Below are positions 28,337 to 38,056 of a stretch of 64,000 nucleotides of DNA, piece after piece (position 1 is the stretch's first letter; the number at the start of each line of letters is the position of its first letter). The position numbers and the translations under genes were made by a program. Source of the stretch: Parasphingorhabdus litoris DSM 22379 (lineage in GTDB: Bacteria > Pseudomonadota > Alphaproteobacteria > Sphingomonadales > Sphingomonadaceae); contig NZ_CP086727.1 of the NCBI RefSeq assembly GCF_020906275.1, forward strand, positions 186,001 through 250,000. Reading direction: 5' to 3'. A model generated the notes under the pieces. The model was not told the DNA's origin. It did no database searches and worked only from the letters and a program-made list of their open reading frames with translations.

Positions 28337-28978
28337 TTACCAGCGGATAAGATACGGAACAACAATCCGACCCACTATGGCACTAACCAATACCGGTAAG
28401 CTGAACCACAATCCGATATAGTAAATGTCATTAAACGGGCAGTAGATATTATAAGCTGCCGCCCCTAACGCGCCCGATGCGATACCGACGAGCCAACCAG
28501 CGCGTTCCGGTGACGTCGGTGCGCCCTGACGCAGCCATGCGGTCAGACCGCCGCCAATAGCCAAGGCGGAAATACCGCTAATCGTCAAACATTTCATGCC
28601 TTCTGCCGGCCGCAAGGCTTCTATCGGTGCGCCATTGACCATGCTCATCACAATGGCGGTCAGCGGGAACAGCCCCGCTGTAACCAGCGCCCAAATCCAA
28701 CCGCGATTGAGATTGCCGACACCGGGCCGGGCCATATTGGCCGCAGCAAAAGCAGTCGCGACGCCCAGCATCAACAGGACACCGCTGCGCAGGAAGAACA
28801 TTTCATGCGCCATGCCCATCGCCAGATCACCGCGCACGCCCATGAAGAAAGCGACACTGGAGCAGGCCGCGAGTGTCAGGATTGCCGCAATTGCCATGCC
28901 GCCCGAAGGTTTCAGGGTGCGGACCGGTGCCAGGTCATCGACCAGGTCATTGATCAGGCTATTTGCTACTTCACTCAT
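28337..28978 (-). CDS. nrsF: NrsF-type (DUF1109) membrane anti-sigma factor
   Basis: 213 residues from the ATG at 28978, which follows the sigma factor stop by one base. Six hydrophobic segments are separated by short loops; a cytoplasmic N-terminus (~20 residues) precedes them. Two Cys (MKCLTISG and NIYCPFND) are in places that could sense oxidants or metals. In Caulobacter the NrsF protein holds sigma factor SigF inactive at the membrane until metal or oxidative stress. The gene order here supports the same role. Confidence 0.85.
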   Translation of the reverse strand: MSEVANSLINDLVDDLAPVRTLKPSGGMAIAAILTLAACSSVAFFMGVRGDLAMGMAHEMFFLRSGVLLMLGVATAFAAANMARPGVGNLNRGWIWALVTAGLFPLTAIVMSMVNGAPIEALRPAEGMKCLTISGISALAIGGGLTAWLRQGAPTSPERAGWLVGIASGALGAAAYNIYCPFNDIYYIGLWFSLPVLVSAIVGRIVVPYLIRW

Positions 28979-28979
28979 C

Positions 28980-29504
28980 TTATTCACTCTCGATAAGGGC
29001 GCTCATCTTCTTGAGCCCCCGATGGATATTTACTTTCACCAGTGATTCCGACTGGCCGGTTTTTGCCGCGGCTTCGGCAATGCTTAGTCCTTCAATCTTT
29101 ACCATGGCGATAACATCGGCCTGTTTATCCGGGATCATGCCCAGCAAACGTTCCAAACTCACCTTAGCGGTTACGTCCTCATCCTGGGGATCAGCAACCA
29201 GTTCTTCATTCAATTCGCCATGTTCGTGGCGATAAATTTTCCGCAGGCCGTCAATCCAGCGATAGCGCCCGATCGCGGCGAGCCAGGGCAGGAACGCTTT
29301 GGTCGGATCATAGCTTGCCCGTTTTCGGTGCAGCGAGATCAGCGTTTCCTGCACCAGATCATCGACTTCCGCCGGGTTGATCTTGCGCGCATAATAGCGG
29401 CGCAGCCATTTTTCGCACTCGGTCAGCAGGCTCGCATAACATTGCTTGTCCCCGCCTTGCGCCTTGACCATTAGATGGCGCAATGTTTCTTCGTTGGCGA
29501 TCAT
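28980..29504 (-). CDS. sigF: ECF sigma factor, SigF type
   Basis: 174 residues. Region 2 (EVDDLVQETLISLHRKRASY, FLPWLAAIGRYRWIDGLRK) and region 4 (ADVIAMVKIEGLSIAEAAAK, SLVKVNIHRGLKKM) are plain. It is directly coupled to the NrsF-type anti-sigma gene. By analogy with Caulobacter SigF it would switch on the bufferin genes lying just upstream on the same strand; whether it is in the same transcript depends on the palindromic element between doxX and sigF. Confidence 0.9.
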   Translation of the reverse strand: MIANEETLRHLMVKAQGGDKQCYASLLTECEKWLRRYYARKINPAEVDDLVQETLISLHRKRASYDPTKAFLPWLAAIGRYRWIDGLRKIYRHEHGELNEELVADPQDEDVTAKVSLERLLGMIPDKQADVIAMVKIEGLSIAEAAAKTGQSESLVKVNIHRGLKKMSALIESE

Positions 29505-29532
29505 GGTTTCAGCGCCTTATTTATCGAGGTCA

Positions 29533-29618
29533 GTGCTCCTGCGTAGGCAGGAGCCCATCTCGTACCGTTTCTGCAAGACGCAAGCGTCGGAGATGGACCC
29601 CTGCCTACGCAGGGGTAC
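29533..29618. repeat. Palindromic element P, copy 2 (doxX-sigF gap)
   Basis: GTGCTCCTGCGTAGGCAGGA plus GCCCATCTC on the left and GGAGATGGACCCCTGCCTAC plus GCAGGGGTAC on the right form an inverted repeat. It fills most of the 145 bp between the DoxX gene and the sigma factor gene and could end or process the bufferin transcript there. Confidence 0.88.
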
Positions 29619-29649
29619 AAGGTCGCATATGTTGAGATGCCATGAAGCA

Positions 29650-30096
29650 TCAGCCGAACTTGTTTCCGAACAACCGGTCCACTGACAGCAAACCACCACC
29701 ACGGGTAATCAACACCAGTGCGAGAGCAACCCAGATAATATGTACCGACCACCAGGCTTCGGGATAGACGAAGAACTGGATGACCAAGGTCATGACAAGC
29801 AGTCCAGCGGCGCCAAAGCGGGTTGCGAGACCCAATACCAGCAAAATCGGAAAGAAATGCTCGGCATAGGTTGCGATCAATCCGGTAATTTCGGGAAATG
29901 GCATGCCATATTCATCGCGGAACAGATCGACGGTCAAATCTTTCATCGTCAGAAAGCTACCGTCTTCGACTTTGGTCCGTGCGGACCGCCAGAATATACC
30001 GGCCAGTGCCACGCGAGCGAAAAGTAAGGCAATGGCCTCCGGCACGGCGCCGCTGACCAGGTTAATTGCTTTTTTAATCAGGTTCATCATATTCAT
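29650..30096 (-). CDS. DoxX-family membrane protein of the bufferin locus
   Basis: 148 residues with four hydrophobic helices (AIALLFARVALAGIFWRSA; FFPILLVLGLATRFGAAGLL; VMTLVIQFFVYP; IIWVALALVLITRG). DoxX proteins often accompany DUF692/DUF2063 genes and are called BufD in that setting. A role in redox or export of the modified peptide is suspected but not shown. It starts 15 bp after the bufC stop. Confidence 0.85.
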   Translation of the reverse strand: MNMMNLIKKAINLVSGAVPEAIALLFARVALAGIFWRSARTKVEDGSFLTMKDLTVDLFRDEYGMPFPEITGLIATYAEHFFPILLVLGLATRFGAAGLLVMTLVIQFFVYPEAWWSVHIIWVALALVLITRGGGLLSVDRLFGNKFG

Positions 30097-30111
30097 TTCC
30101 CCGTCAAATTT

Positions 30112-30837
30112 TCATTCTATTCTTGTTATGACGCCTGCCTGGATCAACTTGATAATCCGTTGCATTGCAGCGTCCTCTCCTCCCAGTTCGATGGCAGTGG
30201 CCAAAAGGTTACCCATTGTGGAGATATTTGCAATTTTTTCCACAATATCATGCTCTAAGCCAGTCAGCGGGTGGAACAAGACCTCTGCTTCGGGGCGCGC
30301 AATCATCAGCGCATCGGGAGTTTCGTCACCCAATTCCGCTAGCTGCGGAGAAAGCGTGCCGGTCAGTTTAATAAGCCGCATCGCTGGATGCACATCGATT
30401 TCAAGGCCAAGCAGCCCCTCTTCATCCAGTGTCGCAATATCTTGGAGCGCCAGCGGTTCGGCTTCGGCACTATGATAGCTTTTGATCCACGCCCATTCAA
30501 TCCGGGCCAAATCCACTTCGGTTTCGCTGAAACCGCGTTTGGCCAGAAAATCGGCAAATTCGGACGCGATGCTGTTCATATCGCAGGTCAATATGTGATC
30601 CTGCTCGATATAATCCCGCGAAATGGCGTGAAAGGGCTCGTGGCCCATATGCTCGTGCAATTTGGGACAGGCATTTTCCAACGCTACCAGCCGCGCATGG
30701 GAAACGGTATTGGCATGGGCTTTCAAACCCAGAAGCGCGCGATCCGCACTCTCGCTGAACAGATCGTCGGGAAAATGCGCCGGTCCCTTTTGCAGGCAGG
30801 CAATGAAGCGTGATTGGCCTTCAGCTAACGAGGGCAT
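30112..30837 (-). CDS. bufC: DUF2063 protein, BufC-type partner of the iron oxidase
   Basis: 241 residues from the ATG at 30837, overlapping the bufB end by 17 bp. The N-terminal helical region (SLAEGQSRFIACLQ, LLGLKAHANTVSHARLVALE) and the C-terminal DHILTCDMNSIASEFADFLA and EWAWIKSYHSAEA match DUF2063, once labelled 'DNA-binding'. In bufferin and related MNIO systems this protein binds the precursor and presents it to the oxidase. No DNA-binding motif is evident. Confidence 0.88.
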   Translation of the reverse strand: MPSLAEGQSRFIACLQKGPAHFPDDLFSESADRALLGLKAHANTVSHARLVALENACPKLHEHMGHEPFHAISRDYIEQDHILTCDMNSIASEFADFLAKRGFSETEVDLARIEWAWIKSYHSAEAEPLALQDIATLDEEGLLGLEIDVHPAMRLIKLTGTLSPQLAELGDETPDALMIARPEAEVLFHPLTGLEHDIVEKIANISTMGNLLATAIELGGEDAAMQRIIKLIQAGVITRIE

Positions 30838-31705
30838 GCTGACTCTCGTCCAAAACATGGCTGCCAAGCACGGTTTCCACTTTTGTAACTTCGGCCATCA
30901 GCACATCATAAGCGGGAATATCGGTGTCCCATTCGATCAATGTCGGTTTGGGGCCCGCGCGCGTGATGAAGCGTTCATACAGCCGCCAGGTCATGTCACT
31001 GACAATCGAGCCATGATCGTCGATTAGCAGCGGTCCATCGTCATGCTCTTCACGGGCATGGCCGGCGAGATGCATTTCCCCGACCATGTCCGGATCAATC
31101 GCATCGACATAGGCTTCCATATCCAGCCCAACATTGGTGGCTGTCACTTCGACATTGTTGATATCGAACAATAGTCCGCAGCCTGCCTGTTTGCACAGCG
31201 CAGAGATAAAGTCCGTCTCGCTCATCTCGTCATCGCGGTAACTCAGATAGCGCGACGGGTTCTCGATCAGCATCGGCCGTTTCAGCCGGTCCTGCACTTT
31301 GCCGATTTGGGCGGCAAAATGATCGAGTGATTCCTTTGTATAGGGAATGGGGAGCAGATCGGGATAGCGATCATGGGCATTGCCGCTCCAGCTCAGATGG
31401 TCGGACACCATGGCTGGCTCATAACGATCACAAAGATCGGCAATTTTATCGAGATCATATTGATTGAGGCCTTCAGCGGAGCCGAGGGAAAGCCCGACGC
31501 TGTGAAAGCTCAAAGGATAGTCTTCGGCGATGGCGGTCAACCAACGATGCAGCGGACCACCATCACCGAAGTAATTCTGCGGATGCACCTCTACCCATCC
31601 GGGTTTTTTTGATCCGACTTCCTCAGACAGCACATCATTATAATGCACTGACTTCAGACCTATGCCACCTGATGGAGGGAGGGAGCATGACATAGGCGTT
31701 TTCAT
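30821..31705 (-). CDS. bufB: DUF692 multinuclear non-heme iron oxidase, BufB type
   Basis: 294 residues from the ATG at 31705 (31693 is an alternative); upstream frame crosses a repeat. TIM-barrel DUF692 motifs are GIGLKSVHYNDVL, WVEVHPQNYFGDGG, LSFHSVGLSLGS, MVSDHLSWSG, LIENPSRYL, FDINNVEVTATN and GEMHLAGHA, which carry the His, Asp, Glu and Asn residues that bind the iron cluster. The family oxidises Cys side chains of RiPP precursors into heterocycles. The substrate should be the DUF2282 peptide encoded upstream. Confidence 0.92.
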   Translation of the reverse strand: MKTPMSCSLPPSGGIGLKSVHYNDVLSEEVGSKKPGWVEVHPQNYFGDGGPLHRWLTAIAEDYPLSFHSVGLSLGSAEGLNQYDLDKIADLCDRYEPAMVSDHLSWSGNAHDRYPDLLPIPYTKESLDHFAAQIGKVQDRLKRPMLIENPSRYLSYRDDEMSETDFISALCKQAGCGLLFDINNVEVTATNVGLDMEAYVDAIDPDMVGEMHLAGHAREEHDDGPLLIDDHGSIVSDMTWRLYERFITRAGPKPTLIEWDTDIPAYDVLMAEVTKVETVLGSHVLDESQHALVS

Positions 31706-31790
31706 AACGGACAGACCAAAATTTGAGGTGTGAGTATCAGTAACATCCGCAAAACTTAACGTATTTCTGCTTTTAAGGGAATAGGAGCCC

Positions 31791-31876
31791 GTGCTCCTGC
31801 GAAGGCAGGGGCCCATCTCCCGCCATAGCATCTAGACGCCAGCTTGGGAGATGGATTCCTGCCTGCGCAGGAATAC
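31791..31876. repeat. Palindromic element P, copy 3 (bufA-bufB gap)
   Basis: Arms GTGCTCCTGCGAAGGCAGGG plus GCCCATCTCC and GGGAGATGGATTCCTGCCTG plus CGCAGGAATAC. It begins 10 bp downstream of the bufA stop on the minus strand and lies before bufB. A hairpin here could protect the bufA message or reduce read-through, giving excess precursor over enzyme. Confidence 0.88.
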
Positions 31877-31886
31877 TGGAGCGCTC

Positions 31887-32183
31887 TTAGCCTTTCTGCG
31901 GTACCGGCTTCGTGTTGCCTTTCTTGGCGGTCAGTGAACCACCGGCTTTGGTGCAGGCGCCTTTGGCGACATATTTCCAGGCATTGCCCTGGTAATCGGC
32001 GGTCGAGGTGCCGGCGCAGCTCGTGCCTGGTCCTGCGGCGCAGTCATTCTTGCCTTTCAGCGCGATACCGAAACATTTTTCCTTGGCACCAGCCGCAACA
32101 GCGGTGGTCGGTGAAATGGCGATAGTCGCAGCGGCGGCAAGGGCAGCAGCAGCTGCAGTAGCTTTGATCATGGAGTTGGACAT
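31887..32183 (-). CDS. bufA: DUF2282 precursor peptide, bufferin (BufA1 type)
   Basis: 98 residues from the ATG at 32183 with AGAGGA upstream; the longer frame to 32303 lacks homology. A Sec signal peptide (Ala-rich, residues 1-31, ending AVAAG) is followed by [27 protein letters not shown] and [13 protein letters not shown]. Four Cys (37, 48, 56, 77) match the DUF2282 pattern. In Caulobacter such peptides are modified on Cys by BufB/BufC, exported to the periplasm and bind copper. Confidence 0.9.
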   Translation of the reverse strand: MSNSMIKATAAAAALAAAATIAISPTTAVAAGAKEKCFGIALKGKNDCAAGPGTSCAGTSTADYQGNAWKYVAKGACTKAGGSLTAKKGNTKPVPQKG

Positions 32184-32378
32184 TTGGTTTTCCTCTCTTG
32201 GAAATTGGGTAATGGGGGCGAACCTGTCTTGCAGGCTCATGATGTGTTTCGCGGCATCACGCCGGTTGGTTACATTTCTTTTCCAAGGCGGAGAAAAATT
32301 CACATGCCATTTTTGAAAAACGGCTTTTTTTTGGCGGATATCGCTTGCGAAAAAGATTCAGAATTTTTCCCGCAAAGC
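32184..32378. other. Divergent region between bufA and groES
   Basis: About 195 bp upstream of bufA and before the groES promoter. It should carry the bufA promoter, expected to be of SigF type; I cannot fix its -35 and -10 elements with confidence. It is AT-rich around 32290-32370, and no gene is seen. Confidence 0.4.
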
Positions 32379-32406
32379 CTTGACGATTGCTCAGAATAGC
32401 CCATAT
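32379..32406 (+). promoter_or_regulatory. Sigma-32-like promoter of groESL
   Basis: CTTGACG (32379-32385) and CCCATAT (32400-32406), spaced 14 bp, resemble the heat-shock consensus CTTGAAA/CCCCATNT. Transcription would begin just before or within the CIRCE operator. Confidence 0.7.
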
Positions 32407-32414
32407 GGGCGTCG

Positions 32415-32441
32415 TTAGCACTCGACTCAAAGGAGTGCTAA
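32415..32441 (+). promoter_or_regulatory. CIRCE operator (HrcA binding site)
   Basis: A perfect TTAGCACTC-N9-GAGTGCTAA lies 83 bp before the groES start. HrcA repression through CIRCE is well established for groESL. Confidence 0.97.
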
Positions 32442-32523
32442 TCCTCCATTGAATATATCTTGATGGCCCGGGCTAAAGGAGCGGGGCCGCAGGAAAGAAA
32501 ATTTGGACAAGAAAGGCAAACTT

Positions 32524-32814
32524 ATGAAATTTCGTCCACTACATGATCGTGTACTGGTTCGCCGCGTAGAGGCGGATGCGAAAACCGCTGGCGGCATTAT
32601 CATTCCAGATAGCGCACAAGAAAAGCCATCCGAAGGCAAAGTTGTTGCTGTTGGTACTGGCCTCAAAGACGACAATGGCAAAGTAACTGCCCTCGACGTC
32701 AAAAAAGGCGACAGCATCCTGTTCGGCAAATGGTCCGGCACGGAAGTTACCGTTGAAGGTGAAGACCTGATCATCATGAAAGAAAGCGATATTCTCGGCA
32801 TCGTCGAGAAGTAA
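32524..32814 (+). CDS. groES: Co-chaperonin GroES
   Basis: 96 residues from the ATG at 32524 (GAAAGG upstream; a TTG at 32503 is less likely). [20 protein letters not shown], the mobile loop [16 protein letters not shown] and the C-terminal [15 protein letters not shown] are typical. It caps the GroEL folding chamber. Controlled by the heat-shock promoter and CIRCE upstream; groEL follows after 49 bp. Confidence 0.97.
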   Translation: MKFRPLHDRVLVRRVEADAKTAGGIIIPDSAQEKPSEGKVVAVGTGLKDDNGKVTALDVKKGDSILFGKWSGTEVTVEGEDLIIMKESDILGIVEK

Positions 32815-32848
32815 GAGCGCTTTTTCACCTATTCATTCATTCTCATAA

Positions 32849-34522
<1,674 letters not shown>

Positions 34523-34555
34523 ACCCAACCACCCGGCTAACGCTGAAACATTCGA

Positions 34556-34585
34556 GGGGCTGGAAGGAAACTTCCGGCCCCTTTT
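34556..34585 (+). terminator. Intrinsic terminator after groEL
   Basis: GGGGCTGGAAG pairs with CTTCCGGCCCC around a GAAA tetraloop (one U-G wobble), followed by TTTTC. It lies 33 bp after the groEL stop. Confidence 0.88.
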
Positions 34586-34682
34586 CATTTATAGATTCTA
34601 TCAACCCATCCGCGATGTTTCCAAAATCGCCAGACTGTGCCATGTCGCTTCCAACGTAACTTCTTGCACGGGATTAAGCGGC

Positions 34683-36539
34683 ATGACCAGGTTTCTTAAG
34701 TTAATATTGGCTTCCACCACAATGGCGGGGCTGGCCGTAGCGGCTCCCGCGGTTCATGCCCAAAATTCCGCACCGGCAATTGCGGATGCGATGGAGACAG
34801 AGACGGATCGTCTCAACATCTGGTTCGACAAGAAGTTTGAAGAACAGCTGGCTTTCAGTCCGATCCGCCAGACCTTGTTGGGCCGCCGGACCGCTTATGA
34901 TCAGATTGACGATTATTCGATTGCAGCCGCGGACCGCCAGCTTGCATGGATGCGTGTGGCGACGGCCGAGCTGAAGCGTGACTTTGACTATGAGAAGCTA
35001 ACGCCGGATGCGCAGATATCCTGGGACATGTGGTTGTTCTGGCTGGAGCAGTTCGAGACGGGCGTAGCGTTTCGCCAGAATGCTTATGTCTTGCATCAAT
35101 TTAACGGCCAGCAATCATTCTTCCCGACCTTTCTGATCAACCAACACCGGGTCGCGAGCGACGCAGATATGGTGGCGTTTATCGAACGGATCAAAGGCAG
35201 TGCCCGGGCGCTGGATCAGCTGCTCACGCGCGCGCAGGCCAATGCCGAATCTGGAACGCGGCCGCCACGCTTTGCTTATGAAGGGGTGATCGAGCAGTCT
35301 GAGAAAATCACTACTGGCGCGCCTTTTGATGATGGCAAGCCGTCAGCCCTTTGGGAGGCGACCGAGAGTAAATTGGCAGCGCTTGTGGAAGCCGGCACGA
35401 TTACGCAAGTCCGCTCGGACGAATTGAAAGAGCAGGCGCGTCAGGCGCTTACCGGTTCGCTGAAACCAGCCTATGAGCGGATCATTACTTGGTTCAAGCA
35501 GGACTTGCCCAATACGAAAGCAGAGCCCTTTGGTGTGTCCAAACTTCCCAATGGCGAAGCCTTTTATAACTACCGTCTCGCCAATCAGACGACGACCAAT
35601 CTGACCGCGGAGGAAATTCATACTATCGGCCTATCCGAAGTCGCACGCATCCGCAGCGAGATGGAAGCGATCAAGGACAAGGTCGAATTCAAGGGCGACT
35701 TGCAAGCCTTCTTCACCTTCCTGCGTGAAGATGATCAGTTCTATTTCTCTGAGGATGACAAGGGTGCGCAGGATTATATCGATACCGCCGAAAAGCATCT
35801 GGCGTTTATCAAAACCCGCCTGCCAGATTTTTTCGGTACCCTGCCGAAAGCCGATCTGGTCGTGAAACGGGTCGAGCCATTTCGTGAGCAAGACGGCGCG
35901 GCCCAGCATTACCGGCCGGGCACACCGGACGGCACCCGCCCCGGCACCTATTATGCGCATTTATCCGATATGCGCGCCATGCCGATCCACAGTCTGGAAG
36001 TGATTGCCTATCATGAAGGCAATCCCGGTCATCATATGCAAAGCTCGATTGCGCAGGAACTGACCGGCATTCCGAAATTCCGCGCACAGGGCGGTTATAT
36101 CCCGGCCTTTGGTGAAGGCTGGGCGCTTTATTCCGAGCTGTTGTCGAAAGAAATGGGGGCCTATGAAAATCCCTATTCGGACTTTGGCCGGCTAACGACA
36201 GAAATATGGCGTGCGATCCGTTTGGTCGTAGATACTGGGCTGCACACCAAGGGCTGGAGCGAAGAGAAGGCCGTGGCATATTTCCTCGCTAACTCGCCGA
36301 TTCCAGAGACAGCTGTGCGCAGCGAAGTAAGGCGCTATCTTGTGATGCCGGGCCAGGCGACGAGCTATAAAATCGGGATGCTGAAAATTCAGGAACTGCG
36401 CGCCAAGGCGGAAAAAGAGCTGGGCGATGATTTCGACATAAGGGGTTTTCATGACACCGTATTGGGCGGCGGTTCGGTTCCGCTGAACATATTGGAAAAG
36501 CAGGTCAATCAATGGATCGCGAAAGAAAAAGCGTCCTAG
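34683..36539 (+). CDS. DUF885 family secreted metallopeptidase-like protein
   Basis: 618 residues from the ATG at 34683. A signal peptide ends near AAPAVHAQ. The zinc motif region YHEGNPGHHMQS (36009 onward) and the later GEGWALYSELLSKEMG are diagnostic of DUF885, a thermolysin-like peptidase group whose substrates are largely unknown. It is probably periplasmic. A longer open frame to the left overlaps groEL and is not used. Confidence 0.88.
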   Translation: MTRFLKLILASTTMAGLAVAAPAVHAQNSAPAIADAMETETDRLNIWFDKKFEEQLAFSPIRQTLLGRRTAYDQIDDYSIAAADRQLAWMRVATAELKRDFDYEKLTPDAQISWDMWLFWLEQFETGVAFRQNAYVLHQFNGQQSFFPTFLINQHRVASDADMVAFIERIKGSARALDQLLTRAQANAESGTRPPRFAYEGVIEQSEKITTGAPFDDGKPSALWEATESKLAALVEAGTITQVRSDELKEQARQALTGSLKPAYERIITWFKQDLPNTKAEPFGVSKLPNGEAFYNYRLANQTTTNLTAEEIHTIGLSEVARIRSEMEAIKDKVEFKGDLQAFFTFLREDDQFYFSEDDKGAQDYIDTAEKHLAFIKTRLPDFFGTLPKADLVVKRVEPFREQDGAAQHYRPGTPDGTRPGTYYAHLSDMRAMPIHSLEVIAYHEGNPGHHMQSSIAQELTGIPKFRAQGGYIPAFGEGWALYSELLSKEMGAYENPYSDFGRLTTEIWRAIRLVVDTGLHTKGWSEEKAVAYFLANSPIPETAVRSEVRRYLVMPGQATSYKIGMLKIQELRAKAEKELGDDFDIRGFHDTVLGGGSVPLNILEKQVNQWIAKEKAS

Positions 36540-36653
36540 AGCGCGCTCTGGGCCGCGTTACATTTGCGGGATCGCCCGTTGCGATTTTTTCATTGGCCGC
36601 AACTTGTAATCGTGCGGTAAAGCTTTGCCGGATGTAAGGAGGAAGAGCAGACA

Positions 36654-38030
36654 ATGGTGTGCAGCACATTTGAGCTGTTCAAAATCGGCGTCGGACCTTC
36701 GAGTTCCCATACCATGGGGCCGATGCTTGCGGCTGCTACCTTTGTTGCGCGGGTTGCCGATCAGGGGATTCTGGATCAGGTCACACGGACAGAGACCAAG
36801 CTTTTTGGCTCGCTTGCGCTTACTGGCAAGGGGCACGCAACCGACCGCGCCATTCTGCTGGGCTTATCGGGCCAGGTCCCGGAAAATATCGAACCGGATG
36901 CGGCCGACGCTCTGGTTGCACAGATCAGGAGCGAGAAACGGATCCAGCTCAATGGCACGCAGGCCATTGTCTTTGACGAAGATGCGGACGTTATATTTGA
37001 TCAACGCAAGAGGCTGGACTTCCACTCCAACGCCATGCGGTTCACGGCCTTCAAAGGCGAGGAAGAGCTCGCCAGCCGCGTTTATTATTCCGTTGGCGGC
37101 GGCGCGATATTGGATGAGGACCAGATCGGAGCCAATGATCCGGAAAATGGTTTGTGGGACGTGCCGCATCCCTTTTGCTCTGGTGCCGATCTGCTGGCAA
37201 TTGCCGAGGAAAAAGGCCTGTGCATCGCCGATATCATGCGCAACAACGAACGCGCTGCCAAAACCGATGAAGAAATCAGCGTTGGCATCCGGCAGATTGC
37301 CGATGCGATGTCGGCCTGTATCGATAGAGGTATAAAGTCAGAGGGAATCTTGCCGGGCGGATTGAATGTGAAACGCCGGGCGCCCCTGATCCATGCGCGC
37401 TTGATGGAGCGGCAGGAGCGGGCGCTGTCCGATCCGCTGACGGTGCTCGATTGGGTCAACCTGTGGGCGCTGGCCGTGAATGAGGAAAATGCAGCGGGCG
37501 GTAAAGTCGTGACCGCACCGACCAATGGTGCAGCGGGCATCGTTCCCTCGGTGTTGCGGTTTTACGAACGCTTTTCGCCCCAGGCCGATGTCGAGGGCGT
37601 TGAGAAATTCATCCTGACCGCCGCGGCCATCGGATCGTTGTTCAAGGAAAACGCCTCCATCTCTGGCGCAGAAGTGGGTTGTCAGGGCGAAGTCGGTGTC
37701 GCCTGTTCCATGGCGGCGGCTGGCTTGACCGCCGCCTGGGGTGGCACGCCTCTGCAAGTGGAAAATGCTGCCGAGATTGGCATGGAGCATAATCTGGGAC
37801 TGACCTGTGATCCGGTCGCCGGGCTGGTTCAGGTGCCGTGTATCGAACGCAACGCCGTGGGGTCCGTAAAAGCGATTGAAGCGGCGCGGCTGGCGATCAT
37901 GGGCGATGGCACCCACCGCGTGAGCCTTGACGAAGTCATTGAAACCATGCGCAAAACCGGTCTGGATATGAGCGAACGGTACAAGGAGACATCGCAAGGC
38001 GGCCTAGCGGTTAATCTGGTCGAATGTTAG
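36654..38030 (+). CDS. sdaA: L-serine ammonia-lyase, iron-sulfur type
   Basis: 458 residues, single-chain form. The beta part starts with FKIGVGPSSSHTMGPM. The alpha part has GCQGEVGVACSM and LTCDPVAGLVQVPCIER, which provide the Cys ligands of the labile [4Fe-4S] cluster, and PTNGAAGIVP in the substrate site. It turns L-serine into pyruvate and ammonia. Confidence 0.95.
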   Translation: MVCSTFELFKIGVGPSSSHTMGPMLAAATFVARVADQGILDQVTRTETKLFGSLALTGKGHATDRAILLGLSGQVPENIEPDAADALVAQIRSEKRIQLNGTQAIVFDEDADVIFDQRKRLDFHSNAMRFTAFKGEEELASRVYYSVGGGAILDEDQIGANDPENGLWDVPHPFCSGADLLAIAEEKGLCIADIMRNNERAAKTDEEISVGIRQIADAMSACIDRGIKSEGILPGGLNVKRRAPLIHARLMERQERALSDPLTVLDWVNLWALAVNEENAAGGKVVTAPTNGAAGIVPSVLRFYERFSPQADVEGVEKFILTAAAIGSLFKENASISGAEVGCQGEVGVACSMAAAGLTAAWGGTPLQVENAAEIGMEHNLGLTCDPVAGLVQVPCIERNAVGSVKAIEAARLAIMGDGTHRVSLDEVIETMRKTGLDMSERYKETSQGGLAVNLVEC

Positions 38031-38056
38031 AGCTATAAGAACGATCGGGGGACCGT

